From positions 124,001 to 188,000 of the forward strand of contig NZ_FNYD01000006.1 in the NCBI RefSeq assembly GCF_900109035.1: DNA of 64,000 bases, given 5' to 3'. The stretch is from Cribrihabitans marinus. Lineage in GTDB: Bacteria; Pseudomonadota; Alphaproteobacteria; Rhodobacterales; Rhodobacteraceae. The position numbers and the translations under genes are program-made. Each line of letters opens with the position of its first letter. The first letter of the stretch is position 1. The notes under the pieces are model-generated. The model was not told the origin of the DNA and ran no database searches. It saw only the letters and a program-made list of their open reading frames with translations. Shown here in pieces: positions 39,206 to 49,600 of the stretch.

Positions 39206-40579
39206 TTGCGACACGGATTTTTTCTGCCCGCGCTTTTGGTCGCGCTGGCGCTTCAGGGCCAGACTGCCCTTTCGGAGCCCTTGCGGGATGCCGTTCGGAG
39301 GGCCCTGGGCACGAACCCGGCGCTCAAGGCGTCGAGCGCCGAGATGCAGGCCAGCGCCTACGAGATGCTGCAGACGCAGGAGGAATTCCTGCCCACCGTG
39401 GAACTTTATGGCGAGCTTGGCCTGCAGCGGGTGGACGATCCGGCCTTTCTGCCCGACGCCGACAACGACATCAGCCAGACCCGCAGCCAGATCGGGCTGA
39501 ACGCCCGGCTGGTACTCTTCGACGGGTTCCGCCGCGCCAACCTGGTCTATGCCCGGGCCGCCCGGCTGGACGGGAACATCTTTCGACTGCTTGATGCGTC
39601 CGAGACGATGGCCCTGAACGCCACCGAGGCCTATATCGACGTGGTACGCCACCGCAGCCTTCTGGGCGTCGCGCGCCGCAACCTGGCCCAGCATCGCGAG
39701 ATCGAAACCCGCGTGCGGGCGCTGGTCGACGGTGGTCGTCTGCCGAATTCCGACCTGTTGACGATCCAGGACCGGGTCGAGGCCGCGTCACTGGCGATCA
39801 ATGACGTGGAACGCGCGCTGCGCGATGCCGATGCGCGCTATGAGCGGGTGATCGGCGTACCGCCCGGCGGCGGCATGGCGATCCGGTCAGCGCAGGTGCC
39901 GCCCTCGCTGAACACGCTGACCCAAGCCGCGATTGCCCGGAACTTCCGCGTCCTGCACGCCCAGACGAGGATCGACGAAAGCCGCTACAACCGCGATATC
40001 GTGTTGTCGGACAACCTGCCGCAACTGTCGCTGAACGCCGGCACCTCCTACGGGGTCAACCGAAACGGGCTGACCGGCGACCGCACCGACGCCTATATCG
40101 GGCTGGGCTTCAACTGGACGCTCTACCAGGGCGGCCGCAAGCCTGAGCGCAACCGCCTGGCCGAACTGCAATACCGGGCCGCGTATGAGCGCGACGTGGC
40201 GGTGCGCGCGGTGCGCGAACTGTCCGCGCAGGCCTGGAACACCTATGTCTCGACGGCGGATCGCGCGGCCATGCTGCGCCGGCAATTGCGCATCAACCGG
40301 CTGATCGTCGATGCCTATGCCGAAGAGTTCGACGCCGCGAAACGCACGCTTCTGGACCTGCTCGAGGTCGAGCGGGCGCGCTTCAACGTCGAATTCCAGA
40401 GCGTCAGCGCCGATGCCAGCCTCGCCTTCAGTACCTATCGCGCGCTGGCCGTGCAAAGCGCCCTGGCGCAGCATTTCGGCGTGGCCCGCAGCGACATGGC
40501 GCTTGAGCCCACGTTCCAGGCCCGCGCCAAGGCGTCGCGCGGCTTTGTCTTCGAAACCACGATCGAGCCCCTGAGATGA
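39206..40579 (+). CDS. TolC family outer-membrane protein of a type I secretion system
   Basis: 457 residues. Signal peptide MRHGFFLPALLVALALQGQT; two long helical repeats typical of TolC (LRDAVRRALGTNPALKASSA; LNTLTQAAIARNFRVLHAQT) and strand segments (VELYGELGLQRV; AYIGLGFNWTLYQGGRK). It forms the outer-membrane channel for the ABC exporter and adaptor encoded next. The start is a TTG at 39206, set by GGGGGAGG 7 bases upstream. A 10-bp palindrome AAACGCGTTT at 39131-39140 lies in the upstream region and may be regulatory. The stop overlaps the exporter start (ATGA). Confidence 0.9.
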   Translation: MRHGFFLPALLVALALQGQTALSEPLRDAVRRALGTNPALKASSAEMQASAYEMLQTQEEFLPTVELYGELGLQRVDDPAFLPDADNDISQTRSQIGLNARLVLFDGFRRANLVYARAARLDGNIFRLLDASETMALNATEAYIDVVRHRSLLGVARRNLAQHREIETRVRALVDGGRLPNSDLLTIQDRVEAASLAINDVERALRDADARYERVIGVPPGGGMAIRSAQVPPSLNTLTQAAIARNFRVLHAQTRIDESRYNRDIVLSDNLPQLSLNAGTSYGVNRNGLTGDRTDAYIGLGFNWTLYQGGRKPERNRLAELQYRAAYERDVAVRAVRELSAQAWNTYVSTADRAAMLRRQLRINRLIVDAYAEEFDAAKRTLLDLLEVERARFNVEFQSVSADASLAFSTYRALAVQSALAQHFGVARSDMALEPTFQARAKASRGFVFETTIEPLR

Positions 40580-42750
40580 GCGAGGCCGGGCGCACAGCCG
40601 GCCCGGCGGTGCACCTGGCCGAGCCCGCGGGCGGCGCCGGCCCTCCGGACGTGCCGGCGGTGCTGGGCTGGTTCGCGCGGGAGTTCGACCGTCCCTTTTC
40701 GGCCGCCGCCGTGCTGGCGCGGCTGCCCGGCGGGCTCGAGGTCACCGACCTGGACGCGCTGGCGCGGATGCTGGGCACGATCGGGCTGCGCGCACGGATC
40801 GTGCTGCGCGACCCGGCCAGGCTGGACCCGGCGGTGCTGCCCTGCGTACTGGACCAGCGCGACGGCGGCCCGCTGATCCTGACCGGGCTCGACCGCAAGG
40901 CGGGACTGGCCGGCGTGACCGATCCCGAAACCGGCGTCGAGACCGAGATCCGCCTGCGCGACCTGCGCCGCCGGATCGCCACCGGCATCCTGCTGGTCAC
41001 CCGCGACACCGGCGCGACCCGGGGCGCAAGCAGCGATGCCGCACGCGACCGGCACTGGTTCTGGGGGCCGGTGCGCGCCAATGCCGGCGGCTGGGCGCAG
41101 CTGTTCGTGGCCGCGCTGCTTTTGAACCTGCTCAGCCTGGCGCTGCCGCTCTTCGTGATGAATGTCTATGACAAGGTGATCCCCAACCTGGCCTTCGTCA
41201 CCTTGTGGACGCTGGCTCTGGGCGTCGGGATCGCGCTGGCGCTGGACCTGGTGCTGCGCCTGATCCGGACCAGCCTGCTCGACCGGATCGGGCGGCGCGT
41301 GGACCTGGCCGTCGCGGCCTCGCTGTTTCGCCAGGCGATGGGCGCGCGGCTCTTGTCGCGGCCCGGCGGCGCGGCTGGCATCGCCGCCACGATCCGGGAT
41401 TTCGAGACGGTGCGGGAATTCTTTGCCTCGGCCAGTTTCGTCGCGGTGATCGACCTGGCGTTCGTGGGCGTCTTCATCGCGGTGCTGTTCCTGATCGTCG
41501 GCCCGATTGCGCTGGTCCCGCTGCTGGCGTTGCCGGCGATCCTGGTGCTGGCCGGCATTGCCCAGATCCCCATCGCCCGCGCCGCGGGGCGGGCGCAGGA
41601 GATGTCGATGCGCCGCCAGACCGTGCTGGCGGAATCGCTGTCGGGCATCGAGACGGTCAAGAGTCTGGGTGCCGAACCGGTGATGCAGCGCGAATGGGAA
41701 TCCGCCGTCGCGGCCTCGGCGCAGGTCGGCGGGCGGGTGCGGTTCTGGTCGGCTGTGGCCACCAATGGAACCATGCTGATCCAGCAGGGCGTGAGCGTGG
41801 CGATCATCGTCTGGGGCGTGTTCCTGGTCTCTGATGGCCGGATCACCATCGGCGGTCTGATCGCCGCCAACATCCTGGCCGCCCGCATCCTGGCGCCGAT
41901 GGGCCTGATCGCCCAGACCCTGTTCCGTGCGCAATACGCCTTTATCTCGCTGGCCGCGCTGAACCGGTTCATGGCGCTGCCGGTCGACCAGCCCCGAACC
42001 GTGGCCCATGATCTGCGCCCGGGGCGCGGCGCGGTCGAGCTGCGCGATGTCACGCTGACCTTTCCCGACGCGCGCAGCCCTGCGCTGGACGGGCTCTCGC
42101 TGAGCGTGGAGCCCGGAGAGATCGTCGCCCTGCTGGGCAAGGTCGGGTCGGGCAAGAGCACCACCGGCAAGGTGATCGCGGGGCTGATCGCGCCCGACGC
42201 GGGCACGGTTCTGGTCGACGGCATCGCGCTGGATCAATACGACCCGGCCGAGTTGCGCGCCGGCATCGGCTATCTGCCGCAGGAGCCGGAGCTGTTCACC
42301 GGCACCTTGCGCGAGAACCTGGTCCTGGGCGCCCCCGGCGCCCCCGACGCGCGGGTGATGCGCGCACTCTATTTCGCCGGGCTGGACGAGACGGTCGCGG
42401 CGCTGCCCGACGGGCTGGATCACTACGTGGGCGAGCAGGGCGCACGCCTCTCGGGCGGGCAGCGGCAGGCGGTTGCGCTGGCGCGGCTCATCCTGCGCGC
42501 GCCGCGGCTGCTGTTCCTGGACGAGCCGACCAACGCCATGGACCAGGCGATGGAGGCCGGCGTGATCGCCCGCCTGCGCGAACTGAACGCCGGCGGCACC
42601 GGCCTGGTCATCTCGACGCACAGGCAGTCGCTGGCGGCCATCGCCGGGCGCCTGGTGGTGCTGGATCGCGGCCGCGCGGTGCTGGACGGTCCGCGCGCCG
42701 AGGTGCTGGCCCGGCTACAGGGGCAGGCGGCGGAACGGGTGCGGGGTTAG
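40576..42750 (+). CDS. Type I secretion ABC transporter (permease/ATPase)
   Basis: 724 residues. An N-terminal C39-like domain (residues about 20-150) lacks the catalytic peptidase cysteine, as in HlyB/LapB-type exporters. Six membrane helices lie between about 175 and 450 (AQLFVAALLLNLLSLALPLF; EFFASASFVAVIDLAFVGVF). The nucleotide-binding domain has Walker A GKVGSGKST (from residue 521), signature LSGGQRQAVALARL (about 626) and Walker B LLFLDEPTNAMD (about 646). It exports unfolded substrates with C-terminal signals. It overlaps the tolC-like gene by 4 bases and is 3 bases before the adaptor gene. Confidence 0.93.
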   Translation: MSEAGRTAGPAVHLAEPAGGAGPPDVPAVLGWFAREFDRPFSAAAVLARLPGGLEVTDLDALARMLGTIGLRARIVLRDPARLDPAVLPCVLDQRDGGPLILTGLDRKAGLAGVTDPETGVETEIRLRDLRRRIATGILLVTRDTGATRGASSDAARDRHWFWGPVRANAGGWAQLFVAALLLNLLSLALPLFVMNVYDKVIPNLAFVTLWTLALGVGIALALDLVLRLIRTSLLDRIGRRVDLAVAASLFRQAMGARLLSRPGGAAGIAATIRDFETVREFFASASFVAVIDLAFVGVFIAVLFLIVGPIALVPLLALPAILVLAGIAQIPIARAAGRAQEMSMRRQTVLAESLSGIETVKSLGAEPVMQREWESAVAASAQVGGRVRFWSAVATNGTMLIQQGVSVAIIVWGVFLVSDGRITIGGLIAANILAARILAPMGLIAQTLFRAQYAFISLAALNRFMALPVDQPRTVAHDLRPGRGAVELRDVTLTFPDARSPALDGLSLSVEPGEIVALLGKVGSGKSTTGKVIAGLIAPDAGTVLVDGIALDQYDPAELRAGIGYLPQEPELFTGTLRENLVLGAPGAPDARVMRALYFAGLDETVAALPDGLDHYVGEQGARLSGGQRQAVALARLILRAPRLLFLDEPTNAMDQAMEAGVIARLRELNAGGTGLVISTHRQSLAAIAGRLVVLDRGRAVLDGPRAEVLARLQGQAAERVRG

Positions 42751-42753
42751 GCG

Positions 42754-44070
42754 ATGTTCGGCAACCGGATCGAAGACGGTTTCGTCAATCACGTCTCGGC
42801 CGCAGGGTCGGGCGCGCCGGGGCCCTGGCGGTTGCTGCTGGTGATCGCGCTGGGCCTCGTGGGCTTCGCGGCCTGGGCCTATACCTACGAGATCGAGGAA
42901 AGCGCCAGCGCCGCCGGCCGGGTGATCCCGTCGCGGCAATTGCAGGTGGTGCAGAGCCTGGAGGGCGGCATCGTGCGCGCCATCGCCGTGCAGGAGGGCG
43001 ACCTGGTGGCCCCCGGCGATGTGCTGCTCGAGATCGACGACACGCTGTTCCGCTCCGAGCTGGGCCGGCTCAGCGAGCAGGAGGGCGCACTCAGGGCCGA
43101 GGCGGCGCGGCTCGAGGCCGAGGCGGTGCTGGCGAGGACGATGGAAGTCCCCGAGGATCTGCGCGCCCGCAGCCCGCTGGCGACCCGGGCCGAGGAGCAG
43201 CTGTTCCTGTCCCAGCGCGAGCAGCTTTCGCGCGAACTCGAGGTGCTGTCGGACCAGCTGGTCCAGCGCCGCGCCGAACTGGCCGAGTTGCGGGCGCGGC
43301 GCGACAAGACCCGTGACGTGCTGGCCCCGCTGACCGAAGAGATCGCCCAGACCCAGGCGCTGGTCGAGCGCGGCGTGGTGCCGGCGGTCGAGCTTCTGCG
43401 CCTGCGCGGGCGGCATGCCGAACTGACCGGGGAACTCTCGGTGAGTGCTGCGAGCGAGCCGCGTCTCGCCGCCGCCATTACCGAGGTCGAACGCCAGATC
43501 GACGCCACGAGGTCGGCCTATGTCCTGACCGCGCGGCAGCGGCTGGCACGGCTGCAGGTCGAACTGGCGGTGGTGCAGGAGAACCTGCGCGCCGCCCGCG
43601 ACCGGGTCACTCGCGCCACCCTGCGCGCGCCGGTGCGCGGCACCGTCAACACGCTGCATGTCACCACCATCGGCGCGGTGACCCAGCCCGGCGCGCCGCT
43701 GGTCGAGATCGTGCCGGCCGGCGACACGCTGCTGATCGAGGCCGACCTGAGCCCGCGCGACGTCGCCTTCGTGCAGGTGGGCGATCCCGCGTCGGTCAAG
43801 ATCTCGGCCTATGACTACCTGGTCTACGGCGCCCTGCAGGGCCGGGTCGAACGGGTCGGCGCCGACACGCTGGAGACGCGGGAACGTGGCGAGGTGTTCC
43901 GCGTGGTGATCAGCACCGACCGCGCCTATCTGGGGTCGCAGGCGCAGCCGCTGCCGATCACGCCGGGCATGGTGGCGACAGTGGACATCCAGACCGGGCG
44001 CAAGACCGTGCTGTCCTACCTGGCCAAGCCCATCCTGCGCGCCCGGTCCGAGGCGCTGCGCGAGCGCTGA
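42754..44070 (+). CDS. HlyD-family periplasmic adaptor of the type I system
   Basis: 438 residues. Short cytoplasmic N-terminus, one membrane helix (WRLLLVIALGLVGFAAWAYT), then a lipoyl/barrel-sandwich half (LQVVQSLEGGIVRAIAVQEG; VAPGDVLLEIDDTLFRSELG), a long coiled coil with many LxxxRxEL heptads (about residues 90-280), the second lipoyl half (ATLRAPVRGTVNTLHVTTIG) and a beta-barrel domain ending DIQTGRKTVLSYLAKPILR. Links the ABC exporter to the TolC-like channel. Its stop is 6 bases from the stop of the convergent cyclase gene. Confidence 0.93.
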   Translation: MFGNRIEDGFVNHVSAAGSGAPGPWRLLLVIALGLVGFAAWAYTYEIEESASAAGRVIPSRQLQVVQSLEGGIVRAIAVQEGDLVAPGDVLLEIDDTLFRSELGRLSEQEGALRAEAARLEAEAVLARTMEVPEDLRARSPLATRAEEQLFLSQREQLSRELEVLSDQLVQRRAELAELRARRDKTRDVLAPLTEEIAQTQALVERGVVPAVELLRLRGRHAELTGELSVSAASEPRLAAAITEVERQIDATRSAYVLTARQRLARLQVELAVVQENLRAARDRVTRATLRAPVRGTVNTLHVTTIGAVTQPGAPLVEIVPAGDTLLIEADLSPRDVAFVQVGDPASVKISAYDYLVYGALQGRVERVGADTLETRERGEVFRVVISTDRAYLGSQAQPLPITPGMVATVDIQTGRKTVLSYLAKPILRARSEALRER

Positions 44071-44076
44071 GCGGGC

Positions 44077-46353
44077 TCAGCCGCGTTTCGCGGTAAAGGA
44101 GAACACGCCGTCCCAGTCGTCGGCCGGCGGTGAGCTGCGCAGGTCGGCCACACGGCGGGCATAGAGATCGACATAGGCGTCGAGCTGCAGCTTCAGCGCG
44201 CGATAGGCGGACCGCACCTCGGCCAGCAACGCCTCGGTGCGGTCCCAGTCGCGCGCGCGGTAGGCGGCCAGCATGTCGCGGTTGAGCGCGTTGGCCAGCC
44301 GGAATTCGGGCGTCTCGCGCAGTGCCTCGTCCCCCACCAGCGCAAAGATGTTTTCGGGCAGATCCTTGCCCACCACCCGCACCGTGTCCAGTTCCAGCAC
44401 CGCCAGGCAGTCCTGCACCGCCCTTGCGGTGGCCGAGCCCAGGACGATCTGCGCGCCATAATAACGCGACTGCCCCTCCAGCCGCGAGGCGACGTTCACC
44501 GGATCTCCCAGCGCGGTATAGTCGAACCGCGTGTTGCTGCCCATGTTGCCGACCACGCAGACCCCGGTGTTGATGCCGATGCCGACGCGGATCGCATGCG
44601 CCTTGCGCACCGGGGCGGTGTCGGTCCTCTTGCCCTTGCCCCGCCGGCCCTTCATGCGCCTCAACCGCTGGGTGGCGGCGCGCCGGCGGTTGAACTTGCG
44701 GATGTTGGCGGTCATCTGCAGGGCCGTCCGGCAGGCGCGCATGGCGTGATCGTCATGCGGCAAGGGCGCGTTCCAGAACGCCATCACCGCGTCGCCCATG
44801 AACTTGTCGATGGTGCCGCTGTTTTCCAGGATCGCGTCGCACAGGATGGTCAGGAAATCGTTCATCAGCTGGGTCAGCGCCTCGGGATCGTCCTTGAAAT
44901 CCTCGGCGATGGCGGTGAATCCGCGCACATCCGAGAACAGCAGCGTCAGTTCGCGCGTCTCCCCGCCCAGCCGCAGCGCCTCGGGATTGCGGCTCAGCTG
45001 ATCGACCAGGTCGGGCGAGACATATTGCCCGAAGGCCGAGCGGATCGCCCGGCGCTGGCGTTCCTCGCGCAGGTAGTTGACCGAGGAAATGATCATGAAC
45101 GTGATCAGCACCGACAGCACGGGATAGCTGGGATCGAGCAGGATCCGGTGCTGGTGGAAGAGGAAATAGCTGATCGCGACATAGCTGCTGAGCAGGACCA
45201 CGGCCGAGCCGATCACCCAGCGCGCCGCCAGCACCGGCGCGTAGAGGATCACCAGAAGGCACAGGAAGAACGTCGTCACCAGTTCGACCGCGATGGTGTA
45301 GTTGGGGCGTTCCAGCAGGGTCTGGCCCAGGATATTCTCCAGAACCTGCGCGTGGATTTCGACCCCGGCCATCGCGATGCCCAGCGGCGTGGGGCGGAAA
45401 TCCTCCAGCCCGATGGCCGAGGTGCCGACCAGGACCAGGTGGCCGGCCAGCCGGTCGGGCGGCATTCGGTCGTTCAGAAGGTCGGTGGCAGAGACATAGC
45501 GCGCCTGCGACGAGGGCGTGAGATAGGGCCAGACGGTGCCGTCGAAATCGGTGGTGACGGGCTGTCGGGCGATGGCGATGCTTTCGATCCCGGCCGCGTT
45601 GGCGCGCAGCACGAAGGGACCGCCGCCGGTCGCCACCCGCAGAAGCTCGGGCGCCAGCCCCAGCCGCAGCTTGCTCTGCACGCTCATCACCATAGGCGCG
45701 CGGCGATAGACGCCGTCGGCATCGGGCCTTGTGGTGAACATCCCGTGCCCCGCCGCGTTGGCCTCGAGCACCGGCAGGTTCTGCACGATGTCGGGAAACC
45801 GCAGCAGAAACGGCGCGGGATCGACCCCGACCACCGCATGAGGGATATCGGCCATCGCCTGTTTCTCTGCCCGGTTGCCGGCCCGTGTCCGGACACTGGT
45901 CTGCCCGGTCACGACCCGCGACCGGGCAAAGGCCTCGGCCAGCACCGCATCGTTGTCGGGCAGCGTCCGCAGCGCCGTGGCGATGCCCTCGGGCAGGTCC
46001 GGGTTGTCCGCGGCAATATAGGCCGGCGACAGCCGGTCGGGCTCGGCGAAGACGATGTCGAAGGCGATGGCCACGGCGCCGGCGGCCGTGGCGCGGTCGA
46101 CAATCTCGGCGATCCGCGTGCGCGGCCAGGGCCACTGGCCGATCTCGCTCAGGCTGCGGTCGTCGACATCGATGATCGCGACCGGCTGCGCGGTGGGCTG
46201 GCGCGGCTTGGACTGGTGGTAGACGTCGAAGGCGATGCTGCGCAACGCCGAGAGCGGAACCGGATCGCCGATCCGGATGGCAAGCCCGAACAGCAGGCCC
46301 AGAAACGCCACGACCCGGAACCACCCGAGCCATTTTGACAGCCAGTTGCGCAT
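44077..46353 (-). CDS. CHASE2-domain class III adenylate/guanylate cyclase
   Basis: 758 residues. An N-terminal helix (FRVVAFLGLLFGLAI) and a CHASE2 extracytoplasmic sensor (VAIIDVDDRSLSEIGQWPWP; AFDIVFAEPDR; GHLVLVGTSAIGLEDFRPTP) are followed by three membrane helices and a class III cyclase domain: metal Asp in LLFSDVRGFTAIAEDF and DKFMGDAVMAFWNAP, and GVCVVGNMGSNTRFDYTALG. A very basic insert (RRMKGRRGKGKR) interrupts the domain. It makes cAMP or cGMP in response to an external signal; substrate base specificity was not determined. It lies inside a secretion locus, so it may control export or attachment. Confidence 0.9.
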   Translation of the reverse strand: MRNWLSKWLGWFRVVAFLGLLFGLAIRIGDPVPLSALRSIAFDVYHQSKPRQPTAQPVAIIDVDDRSLSEIGQWPWPRTRIAEIVDRATAAGAVAIAFDIVFAEPDRLSPAYIAADNPDLPEGIATALRTLPDNDAVLAEAFARSRVVTGQTSVRTRAGNRAEKQAMADIPHAVVGVDPAPFLLRFPDIVQNLPVLEANAAGHGMFTTRPDADGVYRRAPMVMSVQSKLRLGLAPELLRVATGGGPFVLRANAAGIESIAIARQPVTTDFDGTVWPYLTPSSQARYVSATDLLNDRMPPDRLAGHLVLVGTSAIGLEDFRPTPLGIAMAGVEIHAQVLENILGQTLLERPNYTIAVELVTTFFLCLLVILYAPVLAARWVIGSAVVLLSSYVAISYFLFHQHRILLDPSYPVLSVLITFMIISSVNYLREERQRRAIRSAFGQYVSPDLVDQLSRNPEALRLGGETRELTLLFSDVRGFTAIAEDFKDDPEALTQLMNDFLTILCDAILENSGTIDKFMGDAVMAFWNAPLPHDDHAMRACRTALQMTANIRKFNRRRAATQRLRRMKGRRGKGKRTDTAPVRKAHAIRVGIGINTGVCVVGNMGSNTRFDYTALGDPVNVASRLEGQSRYYGAQIVLGSATARAVQDCLAVLELDTVRVVGKDLPENIFALVGDEALRETPEFRLANALNRDMLAAYRARDWDRTEALLAEVRSAYRALKLQLDAYVDLYARRVADLRSSPPADDWDGVFSFTAKRG

Positions 46354-46481
46354 ACCCCTCCGAGCCTGCCGGCCCGGCCGAATCCGGCGCGGACCCCGCT
46401 TCGGGTCACCGATTCGCCCGGTTGGCCCTGCCACGAACCTTAACCCGACTTTCCCGAATCGCCCGTCCTGCACCGAAAAAT

Positions 46482-46501
46482 CCCGCCGCGAGGCGGGTTT
46501 T
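46482..46501. terminator. Bidirectional terminator-like hairpin
   Basis: CCCGCC-GCGA-GGCGGG followed by TTTT on the plus strand; on the minus strand the same stem is followed by ATTTTT. It lies in the divergent interval between the cyclase and the giant-protein gene, so it terminates neither gene's 3' end. It may insulate the two transcription units or act in the 5' leader of the giant-protein gene. Confidence 0.6.
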
Positions 46502-46611
46502 CACGCCGAATTGTCCACAAACCGGAAACTATGTGGATTAGGTCTCACTGGTTCGGGCCGATGTCGGCTAGTCTGTTCGAATTGGTTTTTTCACGGATTG
46601 GGGGGGGCCCG

Positions 46612-49600
46612 ATGTCCCGTGAAGCATATTACACGAATGGGTTTGACCGCGACGTCGAAACGCTGAGCGCGGACGCGACGGGCGCGATCCGGATTCCCGG
46701 CCAGGGGCTGCTTTTCGGTGCCGAGTTCCAGCGCCTGGGCGGCGATCTCTACATCCACAACGACGGCGCGCCCACCCTGCGCGCCGCCGACTACTTCCGC
46801 TCCGAACCGGCCGATCTGGTGGCGCCCGACGGGGCGGCCCTGCGCGGCGACCTGGTGGCCCGGCTGGCCGGACCCGAGGCGCCGGCGCAGTACACGCAAG
46901 CGGGCACCGCGCCTGTTGCCGGACCCATCGGCCAGGTCGAGACCGTCAGCGGCGAGGCCTGGGCCGACCACAGCGACGGCAGCAGCGTCCGGCTCGAGGT
47001 CGGCGTCAAGATCCTGCAGAACGACGTGATCCGCACCGCCGAGGGCGGCGGTGTGTCGATCACCTTCGTCGACGGCACGATCTTCACGCTGTCGTCCAAC
47101 TCGCGCATGGTCATCGACGAGCTGATCTATGACCCCGACAGCGCCGCCAACAGCGGCGGCTTCAGCCTGATCCAGGGGTCCTTCGTGTTCATCGCGGGGC
47201 AGGTGGCCAAGACCGGCGGCATGCAGGTCGACACCCCCTCGGCCACGATGGGCATCCGGGGCACGACGGTCCTGGTGCAGATCCAGACCATCGACGGCGT
47301 GCTCTCCAGCGAGGTCACCCTGACCCGCGATCCCGACGGTGCCGTGGGCGAGATCGTGCTGCGCGACCTGCAAGGCAACGTGATCGCCAACATCGCCGAC
47401 ACCGACAGCAAGTGGGTGGTCTTTTCGGGCGACGGCGGGGCGCGCGAAGAGGCGCGCACCGCGCTTGACGATGCCGAAGACAGCATCCTGATCGCCGACG
47501 CGGTGGCGGCCTATCAATCCGCCTATGGGCGGGTCGAGGCGGGCCAGACCTTCGTGACCTTCGGCACCCAGGGGCCGGGAACCGGTGGCACTACGCCGGT
47601 GCCGCAGGGTCCGGGCGGCCCGGACCTGAACGGGATCGACGAGCCCGAGGCCATCGACCCGTCCGACACCGGCCCCGAAACCGAGGGCACCGACCCCAAT
47701 GCGCCCTTCGACGAGGGACGACTGCGCATCGACCCGGTCGAGGCCGGCGAATTGCAGGTGACGGGGCTGGAGGATTCCGGCGAGGGTTCGATTGGCGGGG
47801 CGCTGCCGGTCTCGGGCACGCTGTCCTCGGCCGCGCTGCTGCAGGGCCCGGCCAATGGCGTGGCGCTGGTTCTGGCCGATGGCAGCTATTCCTATACGCC
47901 GAATCCCGACTTCTTCGGCACCGACAGCTTCACCTACACGCTGACCGACACGCTGGGAAACACTGCCACCGGAACGGTCGTGGTCAATGTCCTGCCGGTC
48001 AACGATCCGCCCGAACTGGATGATGCCAGCACCCAGGTCGCTGAGGATGGCCGGGTGACCGGTGCGCTGGCGGCCAACGATATCGACAGCGCGACCCTGG
48101 TCTACACGCTCGAGACCCCGGCGGCGAACGGGCAGGTGGCCCTGCTGTCGGACGGCACCTATGCCTATACGCCCGGCGCGGATTTCGCCGGCACCGACAG
48201 TTTCACGGTTCGCGTCAGCGACGGCGAGGGCGGCAGCGATCTGGCCGTGGTTTCGATCGTGGTGCTGCCGGTCGGTGACGCGCCGACCGTCACCACACCA
48301 ACCGGACAGGCGCAGGGGGCGGTAACCGAGGGGGCCGCGCCGGTCTCGGTCTCGGGCCAGTTGCAGGCCAGCGACCCCGACAACGGCGCGGTGCTGGCCT
48401 GGAGCGGTTCGGCCGATGGCACCTATGGCCGGTTCGAGATCGCGGGTGATGGCGGCTGGACCTACACGCTGGATCCCACGCTGGCGGAGGCGCTGGCCGA
48501 GGGCGAGACGGTGCAGGAGAGCTTTGCCGCCACCGTCACCGACGACACTGGCGCCAGCGCGGCCCAGCAGGTGACCGTTGCGGTGACCGGCAGCAACGAC
48601 GCACCTGTTGTGACCACACCAACCGGACAGGCGCAGGGCGCGGTGACCGAGGTCGCTGGGCCGGTTTCGGTCTCGGGCCAGTTGCAGGCCAGCGACCCCG
48701 ACAGCGGCGCGGTGCTGGCCTGGAGCGGTTCGGCCGATGGCACCTATGGCCGTTTCGAGATCGCGGGCGATGGCGGCTGGACCTACACACTGGATCCCAC
48801 GCTGGCGGATGCGCTGGCCGAGGGCGAGACGGTGCAGGAGAGCTTTGCCGCCACCGTCACCGACGACACCGGCGCCAGCGCGAGTCAGCAGGTGACGGTT
48901 GCGGTGACCGGCAGCAACGATGCGCCGACCGTCACCACACCCGCCGGGCAGGCTCAGGGCGCGGTAACGGAGGGGGCCGAACAGACCACCACGGGCGGGC
49001 GGTTGACCGCCTCGGATCCCGATCAGAGCGCCGCTGTGGTCTGGAGCGGATCGGCAGCCGGGGCATTCGGTGCCTTCGTGATCGCTTCGGACGGCACCTG
49101 GACCTACCAATTGGACAATACGCTGGCCGATCCGCTGGCCGAGGGCCAGGTGGCGACCGAAAGCTTTCTCGCCACGGCCACCGACGCGCTGGGGGCCAGC
49201 ACGACCCAGACCGTGACCGTCAGCATCACCGGCACCAACGATCTGCCCATCGTGGCGCGCGAGACGGTGATCGAGGTCGCGCCCGGCGGCAGCGTCGCGG
49301 GCCAGTTGGCGGCAAGTGACGTCGAGACGCCGGCTGCGCTCTCCTTCGCGCCGGGCGCCAACGGCCCGGCAAATGGCGCGGTCACGATCGCCCCCGATGG
49401 CATCTATGCCTATGCCCCGGCGGCAGGATTCCAGGGCATCGACCGGTTCGACTATACCGTCACCGACGCCGATGGCGGGGTGTCCACGGGCCGGGTCACG
49501 GTCGAAGTGGTCAATACCTCGGGCACCGGCGGTAACGGACAACTGGTGTCGCTGGCCATCAACGCGGATCCCGCCGGCGGTGCGCCGGCCGGCAGCGTGA

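Noticed and set aside
39206-44070. Treating the secretion genes as island cargo
   Set aside because: They lie outside attR and have the base composition of the chromosome.
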